Part shown: positions 17,314 through 26,403 of the stretch, piece by piece
Numbering within the stretch: the stretch's first letter is position 1
Layout of the letters: the number at the start of each line of letters is the position of its first letter
Source of the DNA: Polaromonas sp.
GTDB taxonomy: Bacteria; Pseudomonadota; Gammaproteobacteria; Burkholderiales; Burkholderiaceae
Assembly: GCA_013823505.1 (NCBI GenBank)
Contig: PNMH01000005.1
Location: forward strand, 26,070 to 90,069
Length of the DNA: 64,000 bases
Reading direction: 5' to 3'
Position numbers and translations under genes: made by a program
The notes under the pieces: generated by a model
Databases searched by the model: none
Seen by the model: only the letters and a program-made list of their open reading frames with translations
What the model was told of the DNA's origin: nothing

Positions 17314-19653
17314 TTAGGGGCGGGGCACTATGGCCCACGCAGGACTGATGGCAAAGTCGGCGTCCATTTTTGGGGTTTTTGCCACCCACATCGCATAAGT
17401 CTGCGCTGCGTTGGGCACGCCCAGTGAGGCTGTGGCACCCAACATTGCGCGAGCGTAGGCTGCATAGCCGCTGGCCCAGTCAGGATAGCCCTCGATCGCT
17501 AGCGAACTATTGCATTGAACACCCGAAAAGTTCGCCTGTGCCATGCCGCTCCAGGTGGAGATGAAGCGACCGTCGCTAGTGCGAATCTTCCAGTAGTAGC
17601 CCGGAGCGAGAGCAACACAGAAGCCTTGGGACTCATTCAGGAAACGACCCACATTGAACTTGCTGAACCAGGTGACAAGGTCGAGTGCCTTCGGCTCATT
17701 GTTTTCTGCGAGTTGCGAAAAGACGATAGCCACCATGTCGTTCTGCCAAGGCCCTGTTTCACCAGGGTCCCGGTAGGGTGTTTCGATGGCACCGAGTGGC
17801 GACTCAGTAGGCGAGCCGTTCAAATACTTTGTAGCAAAGAACTCGATGTTGTTTGTCACGATGCGTTGAAAGTACCCTTTAAGCGGGTGGCTGTCGGGTA
17901 ATGCACGCTGCGCCTCGCCATATGAACGCATGGCCCAAGCTTGTCCGCGAATCTGTTCTGCGGCGATCAGGCCCTTGCTTTGGGCGCGGTATTCAGGGTG
18001 CGGCGCGCTGAGGTTCCAACTGGCCCAGAAACTTAGTTCATCTTGGTAGAACGCATCTCCAGTAACCAGATAAGGCACGTATGCGAAAGATGCTTGATGC
18101 GATGTGTCTGGATCCCAGATCGTGTTTCCATTAATGACGGTTGGGATTGCTGGGTTTGAAGTTCCATACTTCACTGTGACATTTGGATAGCGTTCGATGT
18201 CTAGGGGTTGCCCTGAGTTCTCGTCCCGGTAGTGGATCGGCACGGAGGCTGCTGCATCGGTATTCGCGAGCATGACTTCAAGCAAGCGAGAATCTTGGCT
18301 GATCAAGTACTGCGCGGTCCACTGGGGGAGTGGACCGATCTCAGGCCGCCCGCCGGTTTGGGGAAAGTAAGGAGTGAGGAACACGTTACCCATGGGACCC
18401 AGCGCGGCTTGCTCAGTGCGTTTCTTTGTGAGGTCACTGTATTGGGCCGCGATGACATTCTCAGGAACAGTCAACGCCAAGTTGTAGTTCCACACAATTT
18501 TGCTGGCCATGAAATAGGGCATGTGATGCCTCACCCTCGTCAGCGGCTGAGCAGATGTACCCGTCCACACCACCTTGTGCCACCGTGCATGGTGGTAGTG
18601 CGTGAATTTGGGTTGTGTGTGAACGGTGGTGCCGTTGCGTTTGACGGCGAACGAATAGGTGATGTTGCCGGGGTTGGCGGTCCAGGTGCGGGTGTTTTCC
18701 ATCACCACGTCGGTGCGGATGCGGGTGCCGGCATCCACCAGGCGGGTGTGCAGCCGGGCCGTGAGGTGGGGGTGAACGGCGTTGGTTGACTTGTCCTTGA
18801 AAGTGGTCACCACGGTGTATTCGGACGCCACGGCGCCGGCCAGGCGGCGGCCGGAGCTGTTGGCGATCTGGGCCACCAGCTGGGCTTGGGGCTGTGCAAT
18901 CAGATTGGCTGTCACGTTGCCGTTGGCATCAAACACCTGGGCTTCAAGCTCCAGGTTCCAGTCCGGGCTGGGGGGCAGGGCGCTGGGGGTGCTGGCCGTC
19001 TTGGTACCGGTGTAAAGGTTGACGATGCGCGTCTGGCCGGGCTGCATGTTGGCCAGCTGGGCGCTGAGCACGGCAAAACGCGCCGAGCCATCGCGGTGCG
19101 AAGAGATTTCGTCGCTCTGCAGAGGGATGGTGACGCCATCCACTTTGGCGACAAGGCTCTGCGTGGTGTGTTGCCAGTCTCCAGCCTTGAAAGGCTGGCC
19201 GAAGGTCACTGGGACGCTGACCTGGGTGGCCGAACTCGTGGAAGCCACTTCGACGCAGGTGATGGCGCCGGCTGCGCAGTTGAAAGCTGAGACCGGGACT
19301 GGGGCGGGAGCAGGAGCAGGTGCAGGAGCAGGTGCAGGTGCAGGTGCAGGTGCTGGAGCTGGAGCTGGAGCTGGAGCTGGAGCTGGAGCTGGAGCTGGAG
19401 CTGGAGCTGGAGCTGGAGCTGGAGCGGGTGCTGGTGCAGGAGCACCCGCGCTCGGCTGGTTCGTGCCCACGTTGATGAAGCCCGGGCTTGTACCAGGGGT
19501 GACCATGTTGGGGCTGCTCACGTCACGGCTGGCCGTGGGCTCGCTGCCACCGCCACCACCGCCGCAAGCGGCCAGTGCAGCCAGCAACACGGCTCCGGGC
19601 ACTTGCCTGAGTGAGCCCTTGCGGTTCTGTTTGAATGTGGTTTTGGTGTTCAT
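17314..19653 (-). CDS. Large lipoprotein with Pro-Ala repeat linker and RIFT-barrel-like domain, function unknown
   Basis: The likely product of 779 residues starts at the ATG at 19653 (another ATG at 19671 is possible). It has a basic n-region, a hydrophobic segment and a lipobox LAAC with Cys30, followed by a Gly/Ser stretch, so it is probably a lipoprotein. Residues of about 70-125 are an almost pure Pro-Ala repeat, a stiff spacer. The region after it contains VPVTFGQPFKAGD and ISSHRDGSARFAVLSA, which resembles the N-terminal beta domain of exo-rhamnogalacturonan-lyase-like proteins; this match is from memory and weak. The C-terminal 350 residues look globular and Trp/Tyr-rich, as in glycan-binding or -cleaving proteins. 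A role in EPS processing is inferred from context. Confidence 0.7.
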   Translation of the reverse strand: MNTKTTFKQNRKGSLRQVPGAVLLAALAACGGGGGGSEPTASRDVSSPNMVTPGTSPGFINVGTNQPSAGAPAPAPAPAPAPAPAPAPAPAPAPAPAPAPAPAPAPAPAPAPAPAPAPVPVSAFNCAAGAITCVEVASTSSATQVSVPVTFGQPFKAGDWQHTTQSLVAKVDGVTIPLQSDEISSHRDGSARFAVLSAQLANMQPGQTRIVNLYTGTKTASTPSALPPSPDWNLELEAQVFDANGNVTANLIAQPQAQLVAQIANSSGRRLAGAVASEYTVVTTFKDKSTNAVHPHLTARLHTRLVDAGTRIRTDVVMENTRTWTANPGNITYSFAVKRNGTTVHTQPKFTHYHHARWHKVVWTGTSAQPLTRVRHHMPYFMASKIVWNYNLALTVPENVIAAQYSDLTKKRTEQAALGPMGNVFLTPYFPQTGGRPEIGPLPQWTAQYLISQDSRLLEVMLANTDAAASVPIHYRDENSGQPLDIERYPNVTVKYGTSNPAIPTVINGNTIWDPDTSHQASFAYVPYLVTGDAFYQDELSFWASWNLSAPHPEYRAQSKGLIAAEQIRGQAWAMRSYGEAQRALPDSHPLKGYFQRIVTNNIEFFATKYLNGSPTESPLGAIETPYRDPGETGPWQNDMVAIVFSQLAENNEPKALDLVTWFSKFNVGRFLNESQGFCVALAPGYYWKIRTSDGRFISTWSGMAQANFSGVQCNSSLAIEGYPDWASGYAAYARAMLGATASLGVPNAAQTYAMWVAKTPKMDADFAISPAWAIVPRP
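19355..19420. repeat. (GGAGCT)11 hexanucleotide tandem repeat inside a coding region
   Basis: Eleven perfect GGAGCT units run from 19355 to 19420, flanked on both sides by degenerate six-base units (GGTGCA, GGAGCA, GGAGCG). On the coding (minus) strand they encode the alternating Pro-Ala spacer of the lipoprotein. Because the unit is six bases, gain or loss of units changes spacer length by two residues without a frameshift. Confidence 0.92.
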
Positions 19654-20177
19654 GGGTACTTCGGTATTCATTTTGTCGGCCTGCGGGCTGTTGCTTGTGC
19701 AGGCTGGGCAAGGGGACATGGGCAACTTGGACGGGGTCTGGTTTTGCGCGTGATTTTTTTCACGCCACCTGCTGCACCTATCTCGACGACAACGGGGTGG
19801 ACTTTAGTCGGGTGTTTCGTGAATTTCGTCACTGGCCGGATGGGACGGCTTTTGAGAACGATGTGTGGAAATTGGCATTAATAGACGGTGCTTTTGCACG
19901 GACCAATGGTCGATCGCTGACACGTGAACACATGCTGGCGAAAAGGCCACCCTGAGAGTCGTGTCGCTCTGCAGCTTCATGAAACATAAGGGAGAAAACT
20001 GCCGCAGCTGTGGGCCACAGGCTGTGCGACCGAGGGTTCGGTCGGCGGCGCGATTGTGCCGGGCGGTTGAAACGAATTCGTCAGGCGCTGTAACGAATTG
20101 AAAGCCCGCTCACAATGAAACTTGAATTCCGTCGTGGATTACTACCAAGGCAGAATTGCAATGCTGTTAGTTAACCC
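19654..20177. other. 524-bp intergenic region upstream of the lipoprotein gene
   Basis: No convincing gene is seen. It must contain the promoter of the minus-strand lipoprotein gene. It holds a small perfect inverted repeat, GCGTGA-T6-TCACGC, at 19748-19765, which could be an operator or a weak hairpin. The part from about 19770 to 20150 is locally AT-richer. Open frames running through it lack coding character, and I could not place a strong sigma70 or sigma54 site. Confidence 0.5.
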
Positions 20178-21584
20178 TTATTGACTCAGTGCACCGGGTA
20201 GGCTGCCCGGACCGCGCGGCTGGCGGTAAAAGTCGTCCTGAAGGCTTTTGAGGCTGGGTACTCTTTCCGGTGTTTTCCGCCAGTCCAAAAGTAACCCATC
20301 GGTGTTCATGTGGGTGCTTCCGGGATGCAGCGTTTCGTCGAATTCGGCGGTGATCCGGGAGCCGTTTCGGGCCCTCGCAACACCTTCATACAAGTTTCCG
20401 TACAGACGGGCCTGCGCCAACGTGCCCCGTGTGGCCACTCCGCTGGTGTTGATGAGGGTGTTGTGCGCCAAAACGACCTGGTTGCTCTGGTTCACGTCCA
20501 GCCCGGTGTCGTTGCAGTGGGCCACGATGTTGTTGGCGGCCAGGCCCAGGCGGTGTTCATACAGGTGGCAAGCCTTGTTTCTGCACAACCCGGGGTCGGT
20601 GCCTCCGCCGCCAAACGAAATCCCGACCCGAACGCCGGGGCGCGATATGTCGCTGGGCGAGCAGATCACCAGGTTGCGCTCGATGCGGCCCCCTTCGCTG
20701 GCGCCTTTCATGAAGATGCCGAACGACACCATGTTGCCGTCACGCTTGGCAAAGTTGGTCACCAGGTTGTCCTGCACCCGCCAGTGGTTGGCGCCCACAA
20801 GGTCAAAGGGCACCACCGATTTCAGGGTTTCGCGGGGAGTCGTGTTGGTCAGGGTGTTGTGCGCCAGCAGCCCGTGGTCGGGCCACTCTCCCTCGTTGCC
20901 GTTCACCTTGATGTGGGCGTTGAAGTCGGTGATGCGGTTGTTGCGAATGGTGGTGAAAGCGGCTCTGCCCACCACGTGAAAGGCGTGTTCGCAATCGTCG
21001 TGCCGTTCGCACACGCCGCGAATGTCCAGGTTCTCAAAGGTCCAGTAAGGGCGGTCGACCAGGATGCCTTCGACCTGGCCAAACTGAAACCATACGGTGC
21101 CGGGTTGCTCTGCGCTCAGCACGATGGGTGCGTCTGAGCGACCGTCGTTGCCCAGGCGCATTTTCAGGCTGAAGGGGTACAGGCCGGGCGCCACCACGAT
21201 GCGCGTGCCCGGTTTGGCCTGCAGCAGCGCTTCTCGAATGGCCTGTGGGGTGTCCACACGCAGTTGCTGGCCGATACCCGCAATGGGCTCTTTCAATCCG
21301 GTGGCTTGCTGTCCCTTGCCCAGCGTGGGCAGTGGGCCAGCGGGTGGTTCGCGTTCAAAGTGGCGTTGTGCCGCATGCAGCGGTGGCAGCAGGACGGCTT
21401 CCAGTTTGTTGTGCCCTTCCAGCCGCCGTTTCAGGTAGCGGATGAGTTCTTGAGGGCTGCGGCTGCTGGCTTCGGCCACCAGGTTTTGGCCGGTGGAAGT
21501 GAGGGTCAGCAAGGCCGCCGCAGCTGCGGTGAGCAACAGCGCACACAAAGCGAGCCTGGCTGTCCAACGGGTCAGGCGTCGCAT
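20178..21584 (-). CDS. Right-handed parallel beta-helix protein, secreted or membrane-anchored
   Basis: The 468-residue protein starts at the ATG at 21584 (MRRLTRWTARLALCALLL), an N-terminal signal peptide or anchor. After it come a helical segment and RIVVAPGLYPF, an entry motif common in beta-helix polysaccharide lyases. Then there is a series of Asn-rich rungs of about 25 residues (TIRNNRITDF, LLAHNTLTN, VQDNLVTNF, IERNLVICS, LAANNIVAHC, LAHNTLINT), typical of PbH1 repeats. Such proteins bind or cleave acidic polysaccharides; the lyase residues cannot be assigned. It reads divergently from ugd, so it may act on a uronate-containing EPS in the periplasm (inference). Confidence 0.78.
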   Translation of the reverse strand: MRRLTRWTARLALCALLLTAAAAALLTLTSTGQNLVAEASSRSPQELIRYLKRRLEGHNKLEAVLLPPLHAAQRHFEREPPAGPLPTLGKGQQATGLKEPIAGIGQQLRVDTPQAIREALLQAKPGTRIVVAPGLYPFSLKMRLGNDGRSDAPIVLSAEQPGTVWFQFGQVEGILVDRPYWTFENLDIRGVCERHDDCEHAFHVVGRAAFTTIRNNRITDFNAHIKVNGNEGEWPDHGLLAHNTLTNTTPRETLKSVVPFDLVGANHWRVQDNLVTNFAKRDGNMVSFGIFMKGASEGGRIERNLVICSPSDISRPGVRVGISFGGGGTDPGLCRNKACHLYEHRLGLAANNIVAHCNDTGLDVNQSNQVVLAHNTLINTSGVATRGTLAQARLYGNLYEGVARARNGSRITAEFDETLHPGSTHMNTDGLLLDWRKTPERVPSLKSLQDDFYRQPRGPGSLPGALSQ

Positions 21585-21607
21585 GCGTGTAGTGCCTCTT
21601 GAGGTGT

Positions 21608-21635
21608 CTTTGAATACATATGGCCTCGCTATGAT
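21608..21635 (+). promoter_or_regulatory. Candidate sigma70 promoter of ugd
   Basis: The -10-like hexamer TATGAT (21630-21635) is preceded at 16 bp by a poor -35 (CTTTGA, 21608-21613). It lies in the 98-bp divergent gap between the beta-helix gene and ugd, about 48 bp before the ugd ATG. The -35 match is weak, so this is tentative. Confidence 0.3.
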
Positions 21636-21682
21636 GCATGCTTCGCTCAACCGGCCCAAGCGCCGCATCAATTCAGCACAAC

Positions 21683-23005
21683 ATGAAAATCACAGTGGTG
21701 GGAACCGGGTACGTGGGCTTGGTCAGCGGGGCTTGTTTGTCGGAGGTGGGCAACGACGTGTTGTGCCTCGACGTCAATCCGGAAAAGATCCGCATCCTGG
21801 AAGAGGGCGGCATCCCGATCTTTGAGCCGGGCCTGCAGGAGATGGTGCAACGCAACGTGGCGGCCGGGCGCCTGCACTTCACCACCGACGTGTCCCGCGC
21901 CGTGCACCACGGCACCATCCAGTTCATTGCGGTGGGCACGCCGCCCGACGAAGACGGCTCCGCCGACATGCAGTATGTGCTGGCTGCGGCCCGCAACATC
22001 GGCCGCCTCATGACCGACTACAAGGTGGTGGTGGACAAGAGCACGGTGCCGGTGGGCACGGCCGACCGGGTGAACGAAGCCATTGCCGACGAGCTGCGCC
22101 AGCGCGGTGTGCAGACGCCGTACGCCGTGGTGTCCAACCCCGAGTTCTTGAAAGAGGGCGCTGCGGTTGAAGATTTCATGCGGCCGGACCGCATCATCGT
22201 GGGCGCCAACGATGACCAGGCCATCCACCTCATGCGCGCCATCTACGCGCCGTTCCAGCGCAACCGCGAACGCCTCATCGTCACCGACGTGCGCAGCGCC
22301 GAACTCACCAAATACGCCGCCAACGCCATGCTGGCCACGCGCATCAGTTTCATGAACGAGCTGGCCAACCTGGCCGAGGCGCTGGGCGCCGACATTGAAA
22401 TGGTGCGCCAGGGCATGGGCTCCGACCCGCGCATCGGCTACCACTTTCTGTACCCCGGCGCGGGCTACGGTGGCTCGTGTTTCCCCAAGGACGTGAAGGC
22501 GCTGATCAAGACCGCGTCGGATCAGGGCGGGCTGGATCTCAAAGTCTTGACCGCGGTGGAAGCCGCCAACGACGTGCAAAAACACGTGCTGGGCCGCAAG
22601 GTGAAGCAGCGCTTGGGCGATGACCTCAAGGGCCGTCACTTTGCGGTGTGGGGCCTGGCTTTCAAACCCAACACCGACGACATGCGCGAAGCGCCCAGCC
22701 TGGAGCTGCTGGCCGACCTGCTGGCCGCTGGCGCCACCGCCACCGTGTACGACCCGGTGGCCATGCACGAGGCGCAGCGCGTGCTCGGCGACGAGCCGCG
22801 CATCACCTACGCCAAGAACCCCAACGACGCGCTGGTCGACGCCGACGCGCTGGTCATCGTGACCGAGTGGAAAGAGTTCCGCAGCCCGGACTTCGACCTG
22901 ATCAAACAACGTCTGAAACAGCCGTTGATCGTGGACGGCCGCAACCTGTACGACCCGGCGTTGGTGCGCGGCATGGGCTTCGACTACCTGGCCATCGGGC
23001 GCTGA
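21683..23005 (+). CDS. ugd: UDP-glucose 6-dehydrogenase
   Basis: The 440-residue protein begins [20 protein letters not shown]; the ATG at 21683 is used because an upstream in-frame ATG adds residues not found in the family. It shows the NAD-binding Rossmann motif, [26 protein letters not shown], the [20 protein letters not shown] helix, the catalytic Cys near residue 266 in [10 protein letters not shown], and [16 protein letters not shown]. It oxidises UDP-glucose to UDP-glucuronate for the polysaccharide. It is separated by 31 bp from the GNAT-like gene downstream and diverges from the beta-helix gene. Confidence 0.94.
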   Translation: MKITVVGTGYVGLVSGACLSEVGNDVLCLDVNPEKIRILEEGGIPIFEPGLQEMVQRNVAAGRLHFTTDVSRAVHHGTIQFIAVGTPPDEDGSADMQYVLAAARNIGRLMTDYKVVVDKSTVPVGTADRVNEAIADELRQRGVQTPYAVVSNPEFLKEGAAVEDFMRPDRIIVGANDDQAIHLMRAIYAPFQRNRERLIVTDVRSAELTKYAANAMLATRISFMNELANLAEALGADIEMVRQGMGSDPRIGYHFLYPGAGYGGSCFPKDVKALIKTASDQGGLDLKVLTAVEAANDVQKHVLGRKVKQRLGDDLKGRHFAVWGLAFKPNTDDMREAPSLELLADLLAAGATATVYDPVAMHEAQRVLGDEPRITYAKNPNDALVDADALVIVTEWKEFRSPDFDLIKQRLKQPLIVDGRNLYDPALVRGMGFDYLAIGR

Positions 23006-23036
23006 GTGCCCGGGCGGAGCAGGGCCACCGAGCTTC

Positions 23037-24047
23037 ATGGCCACTGACCTGTTCCAGTCGGAAGCGTGGTTCGCCCTTCTGCTGGCACACGGCTTCGAGC
23101 GGCCGCCCAAGCACCTGCCGCTGCCACTCGCCCCCGGCGTTTGCCTGCAGCTCATGCAGCATGCGCCCGGAGAGGCGCTGAGCTCGCTGACCAACTACTA
23201 CAGCTGCCTCTACGGCCCGCAGGGCGAGTGGCGCGGCCTGTCTGACGCGCAGTGGACGGCGGCAGCGGCAGCCATGAAAAAGCTGCCGGGTGGCGCCGTG
23301 GTGCGCCTGCAGCCGCTGGATGCGGCCTCGCCCTGGGTGGGCGCCATGGAGGCTGGCCTGCGCTCGGCCGGGTACCGGACCGACCGTTTCTTTTGTTTCG
23401 GCAACTGGTACCAGCCGGTGCCGCCAGGCGGCTTTGGCGCCTACTGGCCCGAGAGGCCCTCGGCCTTGCGCAACAGCGTGGACCGCGGGCGCCGGCGGCT
23501 CGACAAGGCAGGCATCTGGCGCATCGACATCCACAGCCAGGCGTCAGACGCCCTGGAGGGCGTGATCGCCGCTTACGAGGCGGTGTACGCCAGGAGCTGG
23601 AAGCAACCCGAGCCTTGCCGCGAATTCATGCCGGGGCTCATCCGCCTGGCCGCCAGCCAAGGGTGGCTGCGCCTGGGTGTGCTCTGGCTCAACGGCGAGC
23701 CGCTCGCGGCGCAGCTCTGGCTGGTGTGCGAAGGCAAGGCCAACATCTACAAGCTCGCCTATGTGCAGGGGTTCGAGAAGCTCTCGGCCGGCTCGGTGCT
23801 CACCACTGCGCTGATGCAGCACACCATGGACGTGGACGGTGTGAGCGAGGTGGACTACCTGAGTGGCGACGACGCCTACAAGGCCGACTGGATGGCGCTG
23901 CGGCGAGAGCGCGTCGGGCTTGTGGCATTCGACCGGTTCAGGCCAGCGGGGTGGCAGGCCATCGCCAGGCACGAGGCGGGCAAGCTCAAGAAGCACTTTT
24001 CAACCCTTCGCCGCGACCTGCTGCGTGCGTTCAAAGCAGAAGCCTGA
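23037..24047 (+). CDS. GNAT/FemAB-like acyltransferase (CelD/BcsL type)
   Basis: The 336-residue soluble protein has the pattern of EPS-associated GNAT-like proteins: a central stretch FGAYWPERPSALRNSVDRGRR (a FemAB-like substrate helix), then LGVLWLNGEPLAAQLWLV and LSAGSVLTTALMQHTM, then the acidic EVDYLSGDDAYKADWM segment. It probably acylates a sugar or lipid-linked precursor in the cytoplasm. It follows ugd by 31 bp and so may be co-transcribed. Its 3' end overlaps the convergent methyltransferase by 48 bp. Substrates are unknown. Confidence 0.75.
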   Translation: MATDLFQSEAWFALLLAHGFERPPKHLPLPLAPGVCLQLMQHAPGEALSSLTNYYSCLYGPQGEWRGLSDAQWTAAAAAMKKLPGGAVVRLQPLDAASPWVGAMEAGLRSAGYRTDRFFCFGNWYQPVPPGGFGAYWPERPSALRNSVDRGRRRLDKAGIWRIDIHSQASDALEGVIAAYEAVYARSWKQPEPCREFMPGLIRLAASQGWLRLGVLWLNGEPLAAQLWLVCEGKANIYKLAYVQGFEKLSAGSVLTTALMQHTMDVDGVSEVDYLSGDDAYKADWMALRRERVGLVAFDRFRPAGWQAIARHEAGKLKKHFSTLRRDLLRAFKAEA

Positions 24048-24830
24048 GTAGGCAGCGACATCGTGGTCGCTGTGCCCGGGTATCTGCAGGCCCTTGCCCA
24101 CGTTCTCCCACTCGTCGAGCTTGCGGTAGCCCAGCGCCGTGACCGAGGCGACGAACGCTGCCCTGGCTTGAATGCGATACGGGCAAAACGCCGTGCCGAT
24201 GCTGTTGAGGGTGAAGAAGGACTGGGTGTCGTGGATCGGGGTGGTGTTGACGACAATCCGCGCCGGCAGGGTCTCGAGGCCCTTGAGCAGGTCTGACAGC
24301 GTGACCGGCAGGTATTGCAGGCTGCCGGAGGCGAACAGGATGTCGTGACGGCCGGCCAATGCGTAGTTGTCGGTGAACCGGAGGTTGCCTTCGGGGGCGC
24401 GATCAGCCGCCATCTGCTTTCCGCGCTCCACCACGGCGGGCACATCACACACCGTCCATTGAAGATCGTTTGGGAAATTCATCGTTCGGCGAAAGGCGTA
24501 GTACTTGACCCCGGTGTGCCCACCCAGATCAAAGATGCTGCGCATGCCGTCGTTCAGGGATCTCAGCAACCAGAACATGGCCGGATAGTCCCGCGGGCTG
24601 ATGGCACTGGTGTAAGGAATGCTGGCGGATTCCTGGTTGTCATAGCCCAGTTTCAGACCTTGGGGCGCGCTTTGGGCCGCTTGGTCAAACGTGTTGAAAA
24701 CGCCCCAGAAAAGGTTGTTTTCCTGGTTGCCGAGAAAGCGGTTGCGATGGGCTTTCAGGTCGAGTTGCCGGATGCCGGGCAACCCCGAGAGGTAATCTGC
24801 TGTGCGTTGCAATGATTGCGAGATGGTCAT
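24000..24830 (-). CDS. SAM-dependent methyltransferase, TIGR04325-like
   Basis: The 276-residue protein contains FDLGGHTGVKYYAF (a SAM-binding motif I variant), LQWTVCDVPAVVERG (motif II region) and DILFASGSLQYLP, which is the pattern of the TIGR04325 methyltransferase family often seen in surface-glycan clusters. It is the last gene of the NRPS-PKS operon, 24 bp after the phosphopantetheinyl transferase gene. It may methylate the NRPS product or a sugar; the sequence does not decide. Its 3' end overlaps the opposing GNAT-like gene by 48 bp. Confidence 0.75.
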   Translation of the reverse strand: MTISQSLQRTADYLSGLPGIRQLDLKAHRNRFLGNQENNLFWGVFNTFDQAAQSAPQGLKLGYDNQESASIPYTSAISPRDYPAMFWLLRSLNDGMRSIFDLGGHTGVKYYAFRRTMNFPNDLQWTVCDVPAVVERGKQMAADRAPEGNLRFTDNYALAGRHDILFASGSLQYLPVTLSDLLKGLETLPARIVVNTTPIHDTQSFFTLNSIGTAFCPYRIQARAAFVASVTALGYRKLDEWENVGKGLQIPGHSDHDVAAYSGFCFERTQQVAAKG

Positions 24831-24854
24831 GGGTCTGTGCTTTCTCTTCGTGCT

Positions 24855-25538
24855 TCAGAGGCCGCTGGCGGGTTGCATCCACGCCACCGCAGCCAAGGCG
24901 TCCATGGGCAAGTCGACGCTGACCACGCTGGACAGGTGCTTGTCGTGGGCCGAGTCGATGGAGACTTCGCGCAGGGCAGCTTCGATCCCGGCATCGAACG
25001 TGCCAGGCTCGATGGTCAAACCGCTGCCGAGGGCCTTGAGGCAGGCTTCCTTGCGTGTCCAGCACTGAAGAAATGCGCTCAGTTGCTGGCCCGGCGGCAG
25101 GGCCATCAAGTCTTCCCATTCCGCAGCGCTCAGGCAGCGCTGCGCCAGTGCAGACCAGTCCGCCATGGGGTGGGGCCGCTCGATGTCGACGCCGATGGCC
25201 GCCTCTGTGCTGATGCCGATCAATGCCCAGCCTTTTGCATGGCTCATGTTGAAGTGCAGCAGGGTGTCAAGGTTCAGGAACGGCTTGCCGTGTTCGCCCT
25301 CGATAAAGTGCACGTCTTTCGGGTGCATGTGGGTTTCGGCGGCCAGCAGCAACCTCAACGCGTTGTGCCGGGCGACATACCACCGGGCATCGTGCGCATG
25401 GTGAAAGCGACCGGCCCGCGCACGCTCTGAAGCGCTCAGCGCGTCGAGTGAGTGCAATCCCGCTTCAGATGATGGGGCGTCAAGATTCACCAGCCAGAGT
25501 GAAATGGGAGGGCCGACCGGATCTGGAAGGCGAATCAT
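24855..25538 (-). CDS. 4'-phosphopantetheinyl transferase, Sfp type
   Basis: The 227-residue protein (ATG at 25538 with GGAG at good spacing) shows HFNMSHAKGWALIG, the Mg-binding GVDIE motif at about 116-120, and WTRKEACLKALG at about 160-171, all diagnostic for Sfp-type enzymes. It transfers phosphopantetheine from CoA to the Ser of carrier domains. In this operon it should activate the T domains of the two megasynthases and possibly the stand-alone carrier protein at 44746-45006. Its start overlaps the end of the preceding hydrolase gene by 59 bp, indicating translational coupling. Confidence 0.92.
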   Translation of the reverse strand: MIRLPDPVGPPISLWLVNLDAPSSEAGLHSLDALSASERARAGRFHHAHDARWYVARHNALRLLLAAETHMHPKDVHFIEGEHGKPFLNLDTLLHFNMSHAKGWALIGISTEAAIGVDIERPHPMADWSALAQRCLSAAEWEDLMALPPGQQLSAFLQCWTRKEACLKALGSGLTIEPGTFDAGIEAALREVSIDSAHDKHLSSVVSVDLPMDALAAVAWMQPASGL

Positions 25539-26403
25539 CAGTGTCTCCGAGGGGGGATTTCTCGGCCGCCAGTTGCACAGCAGAGCGCCAACCCAACACC
25601 GTTTCAATCATGGCGTGTTGAGATGTCGGGGTGACGAAGATATGGTCAATCTCGGGCCGGAATTCGCAGCGGACTTGATCAAACGGGGCTTGCGATCCAA
25701 ACACGTGGCGAAACTGATTCGCGTAGCTGTACTGCTCGATGATCGAGCCACCGTACAAAACGAAGATTGAAACGTTGCGCCTGACCAGGGCTTGAATGGC
25801 GCTGGCAAACGCCTCCTTTGGCAACTGGAACGGCGCCTTTTTGCCGCCAAAGATGCCGCCGGATGTCTCTTGTTCGGATCGGGTGAACTTCTGGGCCATT
25901 CGGCGCGAAAACGCCGCGGCGGCCTGAGACCAGGTGATGGCCCGAAACCGTCTCCAGTCGCGCGCAAGGGTTGACCATCGGCTCGGATACCAATAGCCGT
26001 CGAACATGAGCACGGCGATCACACGCGGATCCTTCACCGCGGCTTCAAAGGCACTGACGGCACCCGAGCAAATGCCGATCACCGCAAACTTCCGGATCCC
26101 GTGTGCTTGTTGCAGGTGGTCCATCGCCGCCTGGATGTCGATCGCGGCCTGCTCCAGAAAGCCGTTGCTGGTTTCTGCGTTCTCGCTGTCGCCATGGCCA
26201 GACAGGTCAAATCGGAAACTCGCCTCGCCGGCACTGGCCAATGCCCGGGCGATTTTCACGTTCATGCGGTGGGGGCCGATGTGAGGCACCACGCCAGCGT
26301 TGAGCATCAGGTAGGCGCACTCCACCGGCTGGCCTGTGGACGGCAGCGACAGCACGCCGAAGAGACCCGACCGGGGACCGAAGGTGACGGGCGTCTCGGT
26401 CAT
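25480..26403 (-). CDS. Alpha/beta hydrolase with Cys at the nucleophile elbow (GxCxG), NRPS-operon copy
   Basis: The 307-residue protein resembles exosortase A-associated hydrolase 1. It has FRFDLSGHGDS, then the elbow AVIGICSGAVSA where Cys112 replaces the usual Ser in GxSxG, and DPRVIAVLMFDGYW. The same cysteine is present in the exosortase-cluster copy (43065-43907, GLCDG). As a cysteine-type alpha/beta hydrolase it could act as thioesterase or acyltransferase on a carrier-bound intermediate, which fits an NRPS lacking a cis thioesterase (inference). It starts in an ATGA overlap with the upstream hydrolase and overlaps the phosphopantetheinyl transferase. Confidence 0.82.
   Translation of the reverse strand: MTETPVTFGPRSGLFGVLSLPSTGQPVECAYLMLNAGVVPHIGPHRMNVKIARALASAGEASFRFDLSGHGDSENAETSNGFLEQAAIDIQAAMDHLQQAHGIRKFAVIGICSGAVSAFEAAVKDPRVIAVLMFDGYWYPSRWSTLARDWRRFRAITWSQAAAAFSRRMAQKFTRSEQETSGGIFGGKKAPFQLPKEAFASAIQALVRRNVSIFVLYGGSIIEQYSYANQFRHVFGSQAPFDQVRCEFRPEIDHIFVTPTSQHAMIETVLGWRSAVQLAAEKSPLGDTDDSPSRSGRPSHFTLAGES

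Noticed and set aside
19305..19445. Repeats considered as a CRISPR array
   Set aside because: The unit is six bases with no spacers and lies inside a coding region.
19019..19753. Plus-strand frame with a long Gly-Ala repeat
   Set aside because: It is the complement of the Pro-Ala repeat in the lipoprotein gene, which has a signal peptide, lipobox and terminator.
19748..19765. GCGTGA-T6-TCACGC inverted repeat as terminator
   Set aside because: It lies upstream of the lipoprotein start and not after any gene, and has no T run beyond the stem; kept only as a note in the intergenic entry.
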